NCBI GenBank assembly: GCA_025465355.1
Contig: JAODNN010000104.1
Location: forward strand, 56,534 to 120,533
Direction of reading: 5' to 3'
DNA: 64,000 nt
From: Blastococcus sp.
GTDB lineage: Bacteria > Actinomycetota > Actinomycetes > Mycobacteriales > Geodermatophilaceae
Part shown: piece by piece, positions 8,443-22,624 of the stretch
Layout of the letters: the number at the start of each line of letters is the position of its first letter
Numbering within the stretch: the first letter of the stretch is position 1
Translations under genes and position numbers: made by a program
Notes under the pieces: generated by a model
Seen by the model: the letters and a program-made list of their open reading frames with translations, nothing else
Database searches by the model: none
What the model was told of the DNA's origin: nothing

Positions 8443-9378
8443 TTATTCGTTTGGCTGCTCGAAGGTGATCACGGTCCAGCCCAACAGCAGCCGGTCGCCG
8501 TCGGAGAGCGGGTGCGCCACCCCCGGCTCGAGCTGTGTCCACTCGGTCGCCTCGGGCCCCGCGACGTGGGTGCCGTTGAGCGAGCCGAGATCGACCAGCG
8601 CCACCTCGCGGCCGTTGCGCTGGAGCGCCGCGTGCGCCGAGGACAGCACGTTCTGGGTGTCGGCGATCGGCACCGCCCGGGCGGACCCGGCGGCCACCAG
8701 CTCGTGGTTGTCGGGACGACGCCCGAGCACGAGGTCCTCGTCGACGCTGACGACCATGCCGTCGTCGAAGCGCAGGACCGGTGCCGCGGTCGACTCCGGC
8801 CGCCAGAACGCCGTCTGCTCACCGGAATCCGGGCGCGCCGAGGAGGACCGGCCGGAGCCGAAACCCGCGTCCGAGCCCGCGGTGAACGGCGAAGGGCTCG
8901 AGGCCGCCGGGGGGGCCGACGCGGCCGGCGCCGCCTTCGCCATCTGCAGCGTCGCCCCCGAGCCGGGGACGATCCCCTCGACGAGGTCGAACGCGACACC
9001 CGGGGACATCTGCGATGCCGCGCCGCCGGGGCCGACGTAGAGGCTCTGACCCAGCGGGAAGCCCGAGGCGAGCGTGCCACCGTCCACCGACGACCCGGAC
9101 AGCGGCACACCGTCGACGGACGGCTGCCCCTTGCCGGACCACAGCGCGACCGGGGGGTCGGAGAGGACGAGGGCGAACGAGGCCTCGCCGTGGGCGAGCG
9201 AACTCACCTGGCCGGCGACGGCGGACAGCACCCGGTCGGCGCCCGGTCCGGACACACCCAGGCAGGCGTGCAGGGCCGCGACGAGAGCGGGCGAGCCGGG
9301 TGCGTCGACCCAGAGCAGCGATCCGCCACGACGGGCCACGACGGAGTCTCCAGGCAGGACTTCACAGCGGTCGGGCAT
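8443..9378 (-). CDS. FHA domain protein
   Basis: A 311-aa soluble protein ending in a forkhead-associated (FHA) domain, which in this family binds phosphothreonine peptides made by Ser/Thr kinases. The FHA landmarks lie near residues 210-290: LVLGRRPDNHE, then SSAHAALQ, then LVDLGSLNGTHV, matching the GR...S..H...N pattern. The N-terminal ~120 residues form a separate region I do not recognise; a Pro/Ala/Ser linker separates the two. I start at the ATG at 9378, with a TAGGCT -10 box ending 7 nt upstream; the frame runs 18 codons further without a better start. The stop is TAA, unusual in this GC-rich context. No partner kinase is in the window. Confidence 0.85.
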   Translation of the reverse strand: MPDRCEVLPGDSVVARRGGSLLWVDAPGSPALVAALHACLGVSGPGADRVLSAVAGQVSSLAHGEASFALVLSDPPVALWSGKGQPSVDGVPLSGSSVDGGTLASGFPLGQSLYVGPGGAASQMSPGVAFDLVEGIVPGSGATLQMAKAAPAASAPPAASSPSPFTAGSDAGFGSGRSSSARPDSGEQTAFWRPESTAAPVLRFDDGMVVSVDEDLVLGRRPDNHELVAAGSARAVPIADTQNVLSSAHAALQRNGREVALVDLGSLNGTHVAGPEATEWTQLEPGVAHPLSDGDRLLLGWTVITFEQPNE

Positions 9379-9500
9379 GGCCTCCAGCCTAGTGATGTCC
9401 GGGCGTTCTGGCTGGTCGCACAGAACCGCCACGCCGGGCGATCACGGCATCACACGGTGCACGTGAGACGTGGGTGAGAGAAGTGTCTCCGGAGTTCCGG

Positions 9501-12050
9501 TCAGGCGTTGCTCACCACGCCCAGCTCGGCAGGATCTGCCAGGTGCGCGGAGTTCGGGAGCACCCGCACCGTGTAACCGAACGCCCCGGTCCGCTCCAGC
9601 GGGACGGTGGCGGTGAACCAGTGCCGGGAGCCGTCGGTCTGCTCGTGCTCCATCGGAACGGTGGTCACCTCGTGCAGGGCCTCGGAGTCGTCCACCCGGC
9701 CGTAGGCGGCCTGAACCTGGACGTCGTCGGGCGCGAGTCCCGGCAGTTCCACCTCGGCCCGCAGCGCAACGGTCGACCCGATCTCAGGGGTGTCCCCCGC
9801 GCCGGTCGCCTCGACGTGGGCGACGCGCACGGTGTCCCAGTTCTGCAAGGCACGGGCGCGCCAGGCAGATTCCTCGCGCGCGGGGGCGTAACCCTCGGCG
9901 GCCATGGCCCGGGCCGAACCGGTGGCAGGGACGTAGAGGTTGCGGACGTAGTCGCGCACCATCCGGGTGGCCAGCACCTTCGGTCCGGTCTCGCGGAGCG
10001 TGTGCCGCACCATCTCCACCCACCGGGCAGGGACACCGTCGTGGCCGGTCTCGTAGAAGCGCGGCACCACGTGGTTCTCGAGCAGGTCGTAGATCGCCCT
10101 GGCCTCGACCTCGTCCCGTCGGTCGGGGTCGGCGATGCCGTCAGCGGTGGGGATGGCCCACCCGTTCTGGCCGTCGTACCACTCGTCCCACCAGCCGTCG
10201 CGGATGGAGAGATTCAACCCGCCGTTCAGGGCCGCCTTCATGCCCGACGTCCCGCAGGCCTCGAGCGGGCGCAGCGGGTTGTTCAGCCAGACGTCGCACC
10301 CCCAGTAGAGGTAGCGGGCCATGCCGATGTCGTAGCCGGGAAGGAACGTGATGCGGTGCCGGATCTCCGGATCGTCGGCGAACTGCACCATCTCCTGGAT
10401 GAGCTGCTTGCCGCCGTCGTCGGCGGGATGGCTCTTGCCGGCGATGACGAGCTGGATCGGCCGCTCGGGGTCCAGCAGCAGCGCCTTGAGCCGCTCCGGG
10501 TCGCGGAGCATCAGCGTGAGGCGCTTGTAGGACGGCACGCGACGGGCGAACCCGATGGTCAGGACGTCGGGATCGAACGCCGTCCCGGTCCATCCGACCT
10601 CGGCCTCGGTGGCTCCCCGGGAGAGCACTGTCTCGCGCAGCCGGCGGCGGACCTCGTCGACGAGCCGGGACCTCAGCATGCGGCGGGTGCTCCACAGCTC
10701 GCCCGGTGCGATCTTGTCCACGCCGTCGAAGTGCTCCGGGCCGTCGATCTCCAGCGGGTCACCCTCGCTGGAGGTCTGCGTGCCCAGCTCGATCAGCTCG
10801 CGGGCGGTCCACGTGGGCGCGTGCACGCCATTGGTGATGTACCCGATCGGCACGTCCTCCTCGTCGAAGCCGGGCCACAGGTCCTTGAACATGTAGCGGC
10901 TGACGATGCCGTGGAGTCGGCTGACCCCATTGGCGCGCTGGCCCAGCCGCAGGCCCATGTGCGCCATGTTGAACTTCGACGGGTCCTGCTCGGCGCCCAG
11001 CGCCAGGAACTGGTCCAGCGGCACGCCGAAGCCGGCGAAGTAACGCTCGATCAGCGCCTTGGGGAAGCGGTCGATCCCGGCCTCGACCGGGGTGTGGGTC
11101 GTGAACACCGTGCCGGCCCGCACCGCCTGGAGCGCCTCGGCGAAGGTCAGGCCGTGCGACTCGATCAGCTCGCGGATCCGCTCGACGCCCTGGAAGCCGG
11201 CGTGCCCCTCGTTGGCGTGGAAGACCTCCGGCGCCGGGACGCCGGTCAGCGCGCAGTACGTGCGCAGCGCACGCACGCCCCCGATGCCCAGGAGCATCTC
11301 CTGCCGGAGCCGGTGGTCCTCGTCGCCGCCGTAGAGCCGATCGGTCACGAGCCGCTCGGCCGGCGCGTTCTCCTCGATGTCGCTGTCGAGGAGCAGCAGC
11401 GACACCCGGCCCACCTGGGCGCGCCACACGTGCGCGTGCAGGGTGCGGCCCTCCGGAAGCGGCACGGAGATGACGGCGGCCGACCCGTCGGCCTGACGCA
11501 GGAGCTTCACCGGCAGACCGTGCGGGTCCAGCGACGGATAACGCTCGAGCTGCCAGCCGTTCGCCGACAGGCTCTGGGCGAAGTAGCCGGCGCGGTAGAG
11601 CAGGCCGACGCCGATCAGCGGGACGCCGAGGTCGGAGGCGGCCTTGAGGTGGTCGCCGGCGAGGATGCCCAGCCCGCCGGAATACTGCGGCAGGACCTCG
11701 GTGATGCCGAACTCGGCAGAGAAGTAGGCGATGCTCGCGGGCGCCTCCTTCCCGAGGGACTGGTACCAGCGCGGCGTCGTGAGGTACTCCTGCAGGTCGT
11801 CGACGGCGTCCTGGAGCCGGCGGACGAACTTGCGGTCCTTGGCCAGCTGCGCCAGTCGCTCGGCCGACACCTCACCGAGCGCCCGCACCGGGTCCCCCCC
11901 GACGCGCTGCCACAGCTCCGGGTCCAGGGACTCGAAGAGGTCGCGCGTCTCCGGGTGCCAGGACCACCGGAGGTTCATCACCAGCTGCGACAGAGGCATC
12001 AGCGGCTCGGGGAGAGCTGCCCGGACAGTGAATCGACGGAGTGCTCGCAC
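9501..12050 (-). CDS. glgP: Alpha-glucan (glycogen) phosphorylase
   Basis: An 849-aa GT35 enzyme releasing glucose-1-phosphate from alpha-1,4-glucan ends. An N-terminal DUF3417-type segment (about residues 10-115) marks the short-chain bacterial AgP type. The pyridoxal phosphate site is clear in [15 protein letters not shown], with the Schiff-base Lys, and the active-site stretch HANEGHAGF lies mid-protein. The start is the GTG at 12050; a TAGTCT -10 box ends 6 nt before it, suggesting a leaderless transcript. It is divergent from glgE across a 176-bp promoter region, placing degradation and synthesis of glucan back to back. Confidence 0.95.
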   Translation of the reverse strand: MRALRRFTVRAALPEPLMPLSQLVMNLRWSWHPETRDLFESLDPELWQRVGGDPVRALGEVSAERLAQLAKDRKFVRRLQDAVDDLQEYLTTPRWYQSLGKEAPASIAYFSAEFGITEVLPQYSGGLGILAGDHLKAASDLGVPLIGVGLLYRAGYFAQSLSANGWQLERYPSLDPHGLPVKLLRQADGSAAVISVPLPEGRTLHAHVWRAQVGRVSLLLLDSDIEENAPAERLVTDRLYGGDEDHRLRQEMLLGIGGVRALRTYCALTGVPAPEVFHANEGHAGFQGVERIRELIESHGLTFAEALQAVRAGTVFTTHTPVEAGIDRFPKALIERYFAGFGVPLDQFLALGAEQDPSKFNMAHMGLRLGQRANGVSRLHGIVSRYMFKDLWPGFDEEDVPIGYITNGVHAPTWTARELIELGTQTSSEGDPLEIDGPEHFDGVDKIAPGELWSTRRMLRSRLVDEVRRRLRETVLSRGATEAEVGWTGTAFDPDVLTIGFARRVPSYKRLTLMLRDPERLKALLLDPERPIQLVIAGKSHPADDGGKQLIQEMVQFADDPEIRHRITFLPGYDIGMARYLYWGCDVWLNNPLRPLEACGTSGMKAALNGGLNLSIRDGWWDEWYDGQNGWAIPTADGIADPDRRDEVEARAIYDLLENHVVPRFYETGHDGVPARWVEMVRHTLRETGPKVLATRMVRDYVRNLYVPATGSARAMAAEGYAPAREESAWRARALQNWDTVRVAHVEATGAGDTPEIGSTVALRAEVELPGLAPDDVQVQAAYGRVDDSEALHEVTTVPMEHEQTDGSRHWFTATVPLERTGAFGYTVRVLPNSAHLADPAELGVVSNA

Positions 12051-12226
12051 CGCCCGAGACTAACCGCACTGTGCCCTTCGCCACGGCGCCGAGGACCAGT
12101 CGGAGACACCCGCCCCACGAACCCCATGCGTCAGCGCCTACCGCACTCCCCGCAGGGTCCCTCCACGGAGTGCCCGCGACCGGCGCCAAGGTGCTGGCCA
12201 GAGCCGATCTCGATAGCGTTGAGGCG
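12051..12226. promoter_or_regulatory. Divergent promoter region of glgP and glgE
   Basis: Two candidate -10 boxes face outward: TAGTCT (12062 to 12057) 6 nt before the glgP GTG, and TAGCGT (12214-12219) 7 nt before the glgE ATG. Both spacings put the transcription start at the first base of the start codon, and neither gene has a convincing ribosome binding site. The rest of the gap shows no other motif I can support. Confidence 0.45.
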
Positions 12227-14245
<2,019 letters not shown>

Positions 14246-14288
14246 CCACCCGACCGCCCTCTCGACCGAACGAGGTCTGTCCGCACCG

Positions 14289-16144
<1,856 letters not shown>

Positions 16145-16148
<4 letters not shown>

Positions 16149-17515
16149 AGCAGCTGACCGATCTCTTCCAGGAATGGATGCCGCACCAGCGTTGGTTCGG
16201 CGGCAAGGGCCGGGAGTGGGCCGACGTCACCGAGGACGGTTTCTTCCTCGACCGGGGCAACCCGGTGCTGTCGGTGCATCGCGTCCGCGTGGCCTACGCC
16301 GACGGGGCCCACGAGGTCTACCTCGTGCCGCTCTCGTGGCGCGACCACCCGGCCGACGAGCTGTCCTCGGCGTTCGTCGGCGCGGTGGCCAACGACGGCC
16401 GGGAGGCCTACGCCTACGACGCAATGCGCGATCGCGAGGCCACGGCACCGTGGCTGATCCACCTGGTGAACGCCTCGACGGTCGGCCCGATGCACTTCCA
16501 CCCGTCGGGCGCGGGCTACATCCCCGAGGGCCTGCCCGGCGACATCCTCTCCACCGAGCAGAGCAACACCTCGCTGGTCTACGGGCAGGAGGCGATCCTC
16601 AAGCTGTTCCGGCGCCTCGAACCCGGCCTCAACCCGGACGTCGAGATCCTGGACGCGCTGCGGCGGTCGGAGAACCCGCACATCGCGCCGCTCCTGGGGC
16701 ACATCGAGATCGACGATCCCGAACCCGGCGAGGCTGCCGCGACGGTCGCGATGCTGCAGACCTTCGTGCCCAACGCCAGCGACGGGTGGCGACTGGCCAC
16801 GGCCAGCGTCCGGGACCTCTACGCGGAGGGCGATCTGCACGCCGACGAGGTCGGGGGTGACTTCGCCGCCGAGAGCGAGCGGCTCGGCGCGGCCACGGCC
16901 TCCGTGCACGCCGACATGGCCGCAGCGCTGCCGACCGAGCCGGCCGACGCCGACTGGCACGCCCGGGTGGCCGGGCAGATGAAGGAGCGGCTGGACGCGG
17001 CGATCGCCGTCGTCCCCCAGCTCGCCGAGCACGCGGACGGCCTGCGTGACGTGTACGCGGCCGCAGCCGAGAGCACCGAGCCGGTCGTCCGCCAGCGGGT
17101 CCACGGCGACCTGCACCTGGGCCAGGTGCTGCGGACGGCGACCGGCTGGATCGTCCTGGACTTCGAGGGCGAGCCGGCCCGCCCCCTGGCCGACCGGCGC
17201 CAGCTCGACAGCCCGCTGCGGGACGTCGCCGGGATGCTGCGCAGCTTCGACTACGCGGCCCGGCACATGCTGGTGGAGCAGCCGGGCGACCCCCAGCGTG
17301 CCTACCGGGCCCAGGAGTGGGCCGAGCGCAACCGCACCGCCTTCTGCACCGGCTACTCGAACGCCGGCGGGCCGGTCCCCTGCGGGGAGTCACCGCTCCT
17401 GCGCGCCTTCGAGGCGGACAAGGCGGTCTACGAATGCGTCTACGAAGCGCGGAACAGGCCGCACTGGCTGATGATCCCGCTGAACTCGTTGGCCCGGCTG
17501 AGCAGCCGGGACTGA
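16145..17515 (+). CDS. mak: Maltokinase
   Basis: A 456-aa kinase that phosphorylates maltose to maltose-1-phosphate, the donor for GlgE. It carries the N-terminal maltokinase cap (start [25 protein letters not shown]) and a kinase-like fold with the catalytic loop [11 protein letters not shown] and the metal site VLDFEGEP. It is separate from TreS here, not fused as in some actinobacteria. The ATG overlaps the treS stop by 4 bp; glgB follows after 66 bp. Function is assigned with high confidence from the motifs and the neighbouring GlgE-pathway genes. Confidence 0.94.
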
Positions 17516-17581
17516 CGCGCGCGCGACCCGCTCAGCCCCCCGAACCCGACCGAGCAACGGCACCAGAAGGACGGCGAGACG

Positions 17582-20152
17582 ATGACGACCGAGGACCGAG
17601 GCGAACGCCCGGCGGCCGACAAGGACGAGCTCCAGCGCGCCGTGGACGAGAAGACCACCCAGGCAGAAGCCACCGGGAACGAGCCCGTCGTGAACGCCGC
17701 ACCGGCCACCAAGGCCGCGAAGCGGACGACGACGACGAAGAAGGCGGCGGCGAAGAATACGGCCGCGCCCGCCAAGAAGGCAGCAGCGAAGAAGACCGCC
17801 GCGCCGGCCAAGAAGGCAGCGGCGAAGAAGACCGCCCCCACGCGGGCGCGGGCGGCAGCGCCGCCTCCGGTGGTCGCGCCCGCGCCGATCGCCGAACCGG
17901 CCGACCCCACCGCCGCACCGGCGGTTCCGCAGTTCCAGGAGGCCACCGGCGATGAGCTGAGGGCCGTCGTCGAAGGCTGGTCGCACGACCCGCACGCCGT
18001 CCTCGGTACCCATCAGGTCCAGGACGGCTGGGTCGTGCGCACCCTGCGCCCCGACGCGACCTCGGTGACCGTCGTCGACGAGGACGGGTCCCGCTACGAG
18101 GCACGGCAGCTGCACGGCGGGGGCATCTACGAGGCGCGGCTCCCCGAGCAGCCGGGCGACTACCGCCTGGAGGTCGCCTACAGCGACGGCGAGAGCGGCA
18201 CGAGAGTCTTCACCGTCGACGACCCTTACCGCTGGATGCCCACGCTCGGTGAGCTCGACCAGCACCTGATCCGGGAGGGCCGGCACGAGCGGCTCTGGGA
18301 TGTGCTCGGGGCGCACGTCCGGCGCTACGAGACCCCCCGAGGCACGGTCGAGGGCGTCTCGTTCGCCGTCTGGGCACCCAACGCGCAGGGCGTGAAGGTG
18401 ACCGGCGACTTCGACTACTGGCAGGCCCGGGCCTACCCGATGCGGTCCCTGGGCTCCTCGGGCGTCTGGGAGATCTTCATCCCCGGGGTCCAGGTGGGCA
18501 GCCGGTACCGCTACCACGTCCTCGGCGCCGACGGCACCTGGCGGGAGAAGTCCGACCCGCTGGCCTTCGCCACTGAGGTGCCACCGCTCAGCGCCTCCGT
18601 CGTCACGGAGTCGACCCACGAGTGGGCCGACGACACCTGGCTGGCCGACCGGGCCGAGGATCGCTGGCACGAGCGGCCGATGAGCATCTACGAGGTGCAC
18701 GCCGGCTCGTGGCGGCAGGGCCTGTCCTACCGCCAGCTCGCCGACGAGCTCGTCGACTACGTGGCCGCGGCCGGCTTCACCCACATCGAGTTCATGCCGC
18801 TCGCCGAGCACCCGTTCGGCGGCTCCTGGGGCTACCAGGTGACCTCCTACTACGCGCCGACGTCGCGGTTCGGCGCGCCCGACGACCTGCGTTACCTCAT
18901 CGACCGCGCCCACCAGGCCGGCATCGGCGTCATCGTCGACTGGGTCCCCGCCCACTTCCCCAAGGACGCGTGGGCCCTGGCTCGCTTCGACGGAACGCCG
19001 TTGTACGAGCACGCCGACCCTCGCCGCGGCGAGCAGATGGACTGGGGTACGTACGTCTTCGACTTCGGCCGGCCCGAGGTGCGGAACTTCCTGGTCGCCA
19101 ACGCGCTCTACTGGGCCAAGGAATTCCACATCGACGGCATCCGCGTCGACGCCGTGGCCTCGATGCTCTACCTGGACTACTCGCGCGCGGAGGGCCAGTG
19201 GGCGCCGAACCAGTACGGCGGCCGGGAGAACCTCGAGGCCGTCGCCTTCCTGCAGGAGATGAACGCCACCATCTACCGCGAGGTCCCCGGTGTCGTCACC
19301 ATCGCCGAGGAGTCGACCGCCTGGCCCGGCGTCACCCGGCCGACCCATCTCGGGGGGCTCGGCTTCGGTTTCAAGTGGAACATGGGCTGGATGCACGACT
19401 CGCTGCAGTACATGAGCAAGCAGCCCGTGCACCGCAGTTACCACCACGGGCAGATGACGTTCTCGATGATCTACGCATACTCCGAGAACTACGTGCTGCC
19501 GATCAGCCACGACGAGGTCGTGTACGGCAAGGGCTCGCTGCTGCACAAGATGCCCGGTGACCGCTGGCAGCAGCTGGCCAACCTGCGCGCCTTCCTCGGC
19601 TACATGTGGGCACACCCCGGCAAGCAACTGCTGTTCATGGGCTCGGAATTCGGTCAGGACGCCGAGTGGGCCGAGAGCCGGTCACTGGACTGGTGGCACC
19701 TCGAGGACCCCGCGCACCGGGGCATCCTGCAGCTGGTGACCGACATGAACGCCCGCTACAAGGAACTCGACGTGTTCTGGTCGCAGGACGTCGATCCGGC
19801 CGGCTTCCACTGGATCGACGCGAACGACGCCACGGGCAACGTGCTGTCCTTCCTCCGGTACGGGAAGCCGGCTGCCGGCAGCAAGGGCGACGGTGGGACG
19901 GAACCGGCCGGGTCCGCCCTGGCCGCCATCGCCAACTTCTCCGATGCGGCGCATCACACCTACCGCGTCGGGCTGCCGCGCGGCGGGTACTGGCGGGAGG
20001 TGCTCAACACCGACGCCGAGGGTTACGGCGGGTCCGGAGTCGGGAACCTGGGCGGCGTCGAGGCGGTGGCCGAGCCGTGGCACGGCCAGCCGTTCTCGGC
20101 GACGGTAGCCGCTCCCGCGCTCGGCACCGTCTGGTTGCTGCACGAGGGCTGA
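17582..20152 (+). CDS. glgB: 1,4-alpha-glucan branching enzyme with a Lys/Ala-rich N-terminal tail
   Basis: An 856-aa GH13_9 enzyme that forms alpha-1,6 branches. From about residue 120 it is an ordinary GlgB: N1 and CBM48 domains, then [23 protein letters not shown] with the nucleophile Asp, [11 protein letters not shown] with the Glu, and [16 protein letters not shown]. The first ~120 residues are not part of the usual fold: an acidic start, then three 12-residue repeats of the type [12 protein letters not shown], then a Pro/Ala linker. Such tails are known from histone-H1-like and HupB proteins. The frame is unbroken from the ATG at 17582 through the tail into the enzyme. AAGGA lies 11 nt upstream. 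Confidence 0.94.
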   Translation: MTTEDRGERPAADKDELQRAVDEKTTQAEATGNEPVVNAAPATKAAKRTTTTKKAAAKNTAAPAKKAAAKKTAAPAKKAAAKKTAPTRARAAAPPPVVAPAPIAEPADPTAAPAVPQFQEATGDELRAVVEGWSHDPHAVLGTHQVQDGWVVRTLRPDATSVTVVDEDGSRYEARQLHGGGIYEARLPEQPGDYRLEVAYSDGESGTRVFTVDDPYRWMPTLGELDQHLIREGRHERLWDVLGAHVRRYETPRGTVEGVSFAVWAPNAQGVKVTGDFDYWQARAYPMRSLGSSGVWEIFIPGVQVGSRYRYHVLGADGTWREKSDPLAFATEVPPLSASVVTESTHEWADDTWLADRAEDRWHERPMSIYEVHAGSWRQGLSYRQLADELVDYVAAAGFTHIEFMPLAEHPFGGSWGYQVTSYYAPTSRFGAPDDLRYLIDRAHQAGIGVIVDWVPAHFPKDAWALARFDGTPLYEHADPRRGEQMDWGTYVFDFGRPEVRNFLVANALYWAKEFHIDGIRVDAVASMLYLDYSRAEGQWAPNQYGGRENLEAVAFLQEMNATIYREVPGVVTIAEESTAWPGVTRPTHLGGLGFGFKWNMGWMHDSLQYMSKQPVHRSYHHGQMTFSMIYAYSENYVLPISHDEVVYGKGSLLHKMPGDRWQQLANLRAFLGYMWAHPGKQLLFMGSEFGQDAEWAESRSLDWWHLEDPAHRGILQLVTDMNARYKELDVFWSQDVDPAGFHWIDANDATGNVLSFLRYGKPAAGSKGDGGTEPAGSALAAIANFSDAAHHTYRVGLPRGGYWREVLNTDAEGYGGSGVGNLGGVEAVAEPWHGQPFSATVAAPALGTVWLLHEG
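17735..17836 (+). repeat. 36-bp tandem repeat inside glgB (2.8 copies)
   Basis: Three consecutive 36-bp units (17735-17770, 17771-17806 and a partial unit 17807-17836) encode the repeating [12 protein letters not shown] stretch of the GlgB N-terminal tail. Units two and three differ at only a few bases; unit one has an AAT for Asn. The period is a multiple of three, so changes in copy number would keep the frame. Confidence 0.85.
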
Positions 20153-20169
20153 GCCGGAGGAAGAAGCGG

Positions 20170-21570
20170 ATGAGGCGGCGTCTGCGACGGCTGCTGCCCA
20201 TCGTCGTCACCTGCACGCTGCTGTCCGGGTGCGTCGGCGCCGTTGTCCGTGCCGACGCACCCGGCCGGGGGAAACCGGTCGACGTGGCAGCGCGGGACTT
20301 CCCGATCACGGGTGTCAGCGCCGCCCCCATCGACCAGTTCGCCAGGAACGCCCTCACCGACCTCAACGTGTTCTGGGCGCAGGTCTACCCGAGGTACTTC
20401 GGGGCCCCGTACCGCCCCCTCCACGGCGGCTACTTCTCCGTCGATTCCGAGCACATCGACGCGGATGCGTACCCCGTCACCGGTATCGGCTGCTCGATCT
20501 CGCCCACGGCACCGGACTCGGTCGCCGGCAACGCCTTCTACGACCCGTCGTGCGACTCCATCGCCTACGACCGGTCGCTGCTCGCGGAGCTGTCGTCCCA
20601 CTACGGCCGGTTTCTCGTCGCGGTGGTCATGGCGCACGAGTTCGGCCACGCGATGCAGGACCGCTTCGGGTTCGCCGCGTCCGGCCGCAGCATCCAGGAC
20701 GAGACGCAGGGCGACTGCTTCGCCGGTGCGTGGACCCGATGGGTGGACGACGGGAAGGCCACGCACGTCGTCCTGCGGATCCCTGAGCTCGACGACGTCC
20801 TCCGTGGGTTCCTGCTCCTGCGCGACCAGGTCGGCAGCGACCCGAACGACACCCAGGCCCACGGCTCCTACTTCGACCGTGTCTCGGCCTTCTACGAGGG
20901 GTTCGACGGCGGTGTCCGGTCGTGCCGGGACGACTTCGGCACCCGCCGGCTCTTCACCGCGGCGAGCTTTGCCAACGACCTCGAGTACGCCAACCAGGGA
21001 AACGCCCCCTACGGCGACATCGTGACGTGGACCGAGCAGACCCTGCCGCTGTTCTGGACGAGCACCTTCCAGCGGGCCTTCGGTCGCCCGTTCCGGCCGC
21101 CGGCCCTCACCCGATTCGACGGCACGGCCCCCCGCTGCGGGAACCGGAGCGGCCCGGACCGCGACCTCAGCTACTGCGCATCGGACTCGACCGTCTACTA
21201 CGACGACACCGACCTGATCGAACCGGCGTACGACAACATCGGCGACTTCGCCGTCGCCGCCGGGCTCTCGTTGCCCTACGCGCTGGCCGCCCGGTCCGAG
21301 GGGCATCTGTCGGTCGGCGACAGAGCTGCCGTGCGGTCGGCGGTCTGCCTGACCGGCTGGTACACCCACCAGTGGTACGGGGGCGCCTTCAGGACCAGCC
21401 TGGACGTCACGCTGAGCCCCGGGGACGTGGACGAAGCGGTCGAGTTCCTGCTCACCTACGGCGTGGACCGCCGGGTGTTCCCGGACGTCTCCACGTCTGG
21501 GTTCGAGCTCGTGGGCGCGTTCCGGCAGGGCTTCCTCACCGGCGGGCCGGCCTGCGGCATCGGCCTCTGA
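20170..21570 (+). CDS. Putative neutral zinc metallopeptidase lipoprotein (YpfJ-like)
   Basis: A 466-aa exported protein. A basic N-terminus, hydrophobic core and lipobox LLSGC (Cys at about residue 22) predict a lipoprotein. The zinc motif HEFGH is in VMAHEFGHAMQDRFG, and a second conserved stretch, ETQGDCFAGAW, resembles the ExxAD-type third-ligand region of the YpfJ/COG2321 putative metallopeptidases. Two copies of a F-W-x5-F-x3-[FY]-x-P segment suggest internal similarity between the two halves. The ATG at 20170 has GGAGGAAG 5 nt upstream. It follows glgB by 17 bp and may share its transcript, but no link to glucan metabolism is evident. Substrate unknown. Confidence 0.82.
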   Translation: MRRRLRRLLPIVVTCTLLSGCVGAVVRADAPGRGKPVDVAARDFPITGVSAAPIDQFARNALTDLNVFWAQVYPRYFGAPYRPLHGGYFSVDSEHIDADAYPVTGIGCSISPTAPDSVAGNAFYDPSCDSIAYDRSLLAELSSHYGRFLVAVVMAHEFGHAMQDRFGFAASGRSIQDETQGDCFAGAWTRWVDDGKATHVVLRIPELDDVLRGFLLLRDQVGSDPNDTQAHGSYFDRVSAFYEGFDGGVRSCRDDFGTRRLFTAASFANDLEYANQGNAPYGDIVTWTEQTLPLFWTSTFQRAFGRPFRPPALTRFDGTAPRCGNRSGPDRDLSYCASDSTVYYDDTDLIEPAYDNIGDFAVAAGLSLPYALAARSEGHLSVGDRAAVRSAVCLTGWYTHQWYGGAFRTSLDVTLSPGDVDEAVEFLLTYGVDRRVFPDVSTSGFELVGAFRQGFLTGGPACGIGL

Positions 21571-21579
21571 CCGGCCGGC

Positions 21580-22548
21580 TCAGAACAGGGCCGTCGTGAG
21601 CCTCCGGCGGGCGGCCGAGACGCGCGGGTCGTCATTCCCGACCACCGAGAACAGGTCCACCAGGTGCGTGCGCGCCCGGTCGCGGTCCTCCCCCGACGTC
21701 CGGCTGACGAGGTCGAGCAGCCGGTCGAAGGCGGCCTCGATGTTGCCCGTGCCGAGCAGGAAGTCGGCCGCGCGCAGCTGCGCGTCGACGTCGTCGGGGG
21801 CCGCATCCGCGGCGGCGAGAGCGTCCGGACCGGCCTCCTCCGCACGGCGGAACAGCTGTACCTGCTTGAGCGCAAGGGACGCCTCGGGGTGATCGGGTTC
21901 GGCGTCCAGGATCTCCCGGTAGGCCGCCTCGGCCGCGGGAAGGTCGCCGCGCTCCAGCGCTGCCTCCGCGGCGTCCAGCCGTGCGTCCTCGACCTGGGGT
22001 GTGTCGTCCGGCCCGCCGGTCGGAGCGGCCCCACCGGTGGTCGCGCGCACCAGCTCGGTGATGAACTGCCGGGCCTGCTCCTCCGGGATCGCCCCGCTGA
22101 ACTCGGCGACGAGCTGCCCCTGCCACACGGCCTTGACCGCCGGGATGCCCTGGACCCTCAGCCCCTGGGCCAGCGCCGGGTTGGCGTCGACGTCGACCTT
22201 GGCGAGCACCCAGGATCCCCCGCCCTCGGCGGCCAGCCGCTCGAGCACCGGGGAGAGCTGCTTGCACGGCCCACACCACTCGGCCCACAGGTCGAGCACG
22301 ACCGGCACCTGGAAGGACCGGTCGAGCACCTCGGACTGGAAGGTGGCCTCGGTGACGTCGACGATCGCCGACCCCGGCTCCCCGGCCGGTGCCGTCGCGC
22401 TGGGCGGCGGCGCCGACTGGGCACGCTGGGCGGCCTCGGACCGTGCCTTCACAGCGGCGAGATCCACGGCACCGGCCATCGCTGCGGCCATCTGAGCCTG
22501 CTGGGCCTGCGCCCTCGGGTCGGGGCGTCCGGGACGGGAGGGTTGCAT
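21580..22548 (-). CDS. Thioredoxin-domain protein with TPR-like C-terminus (YbbN/CnoX-like)
   Basis: A 322-aa cytosolic protein. An Ala/Gln-rich N-terminus of about 70 residues leads to a thioredoxin fold with the active site WAEWCGPCKQL, then an Ala/Asp/Glu-rich tetratricopeptide-like region from about residue 185. This is the layout of the YbbN/CnoX co-chaperones; here the CxxC pair is intact, so redox activity is possible. The ATG at 22548 is chosen; the frame runs on over the mutase gene as a shadow. A GACAAT hexamer ends 6 nt upstream. Its 3' end lies 9 bp from that of the metallopeptidase gene, a tight convergent pair. Confidence 0.88.
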   Translation of the reverse strand: MQPSRPGRPDPRAQAQQAQMAAAMAGAVDLAAVKARSEAAQRAQSAPPPSATAPAGEPGSAIVDVTEATFQSEVLDRSFQVPVVLDLWAEWCGPCKQLSPVLERLAAEGGGSWVLAKVDVDANPALAQGLRVQGIPAVKAVWQGQLVAEFSGAIPEEQARQFITELVRATTGGAAPTGGPDDTPQVEDARLDAAEAALERGDLPAAEAAYREILDAEPDHPEASLALKQVQLFRRAEEAGPDALAAADAAPDDVDAQLRAADFLLGTGNIEAAFDRLLDLVSRTSGEDRDRARTHLVDLFSVVGNDDPRVSAARRRLTTALF

Positions 22549-22624
22549 GAGTTCATTGTCGCCCTCCGGACGACACCGCGGCCAAGGGGCCTCCCCGGCC
22601 GCATCGAGCCGCTGCGCCGCCCGG

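Noticed and set aside
6224..9040. 938-codon plus-strand frame over glgX and the FHA gene
   Set aside because: Out-of-frame reading of glgX; Arg/Pro-rich product typical of GC-rich shadows, and it crosses a convergent gene boundary.
17735..17836. Repeat-driven frameshift or mobile insertion in glgB
   Set aside because: The frame is continuous from the ATG through the repeats into the enzyme, and there are no flanking duplications.
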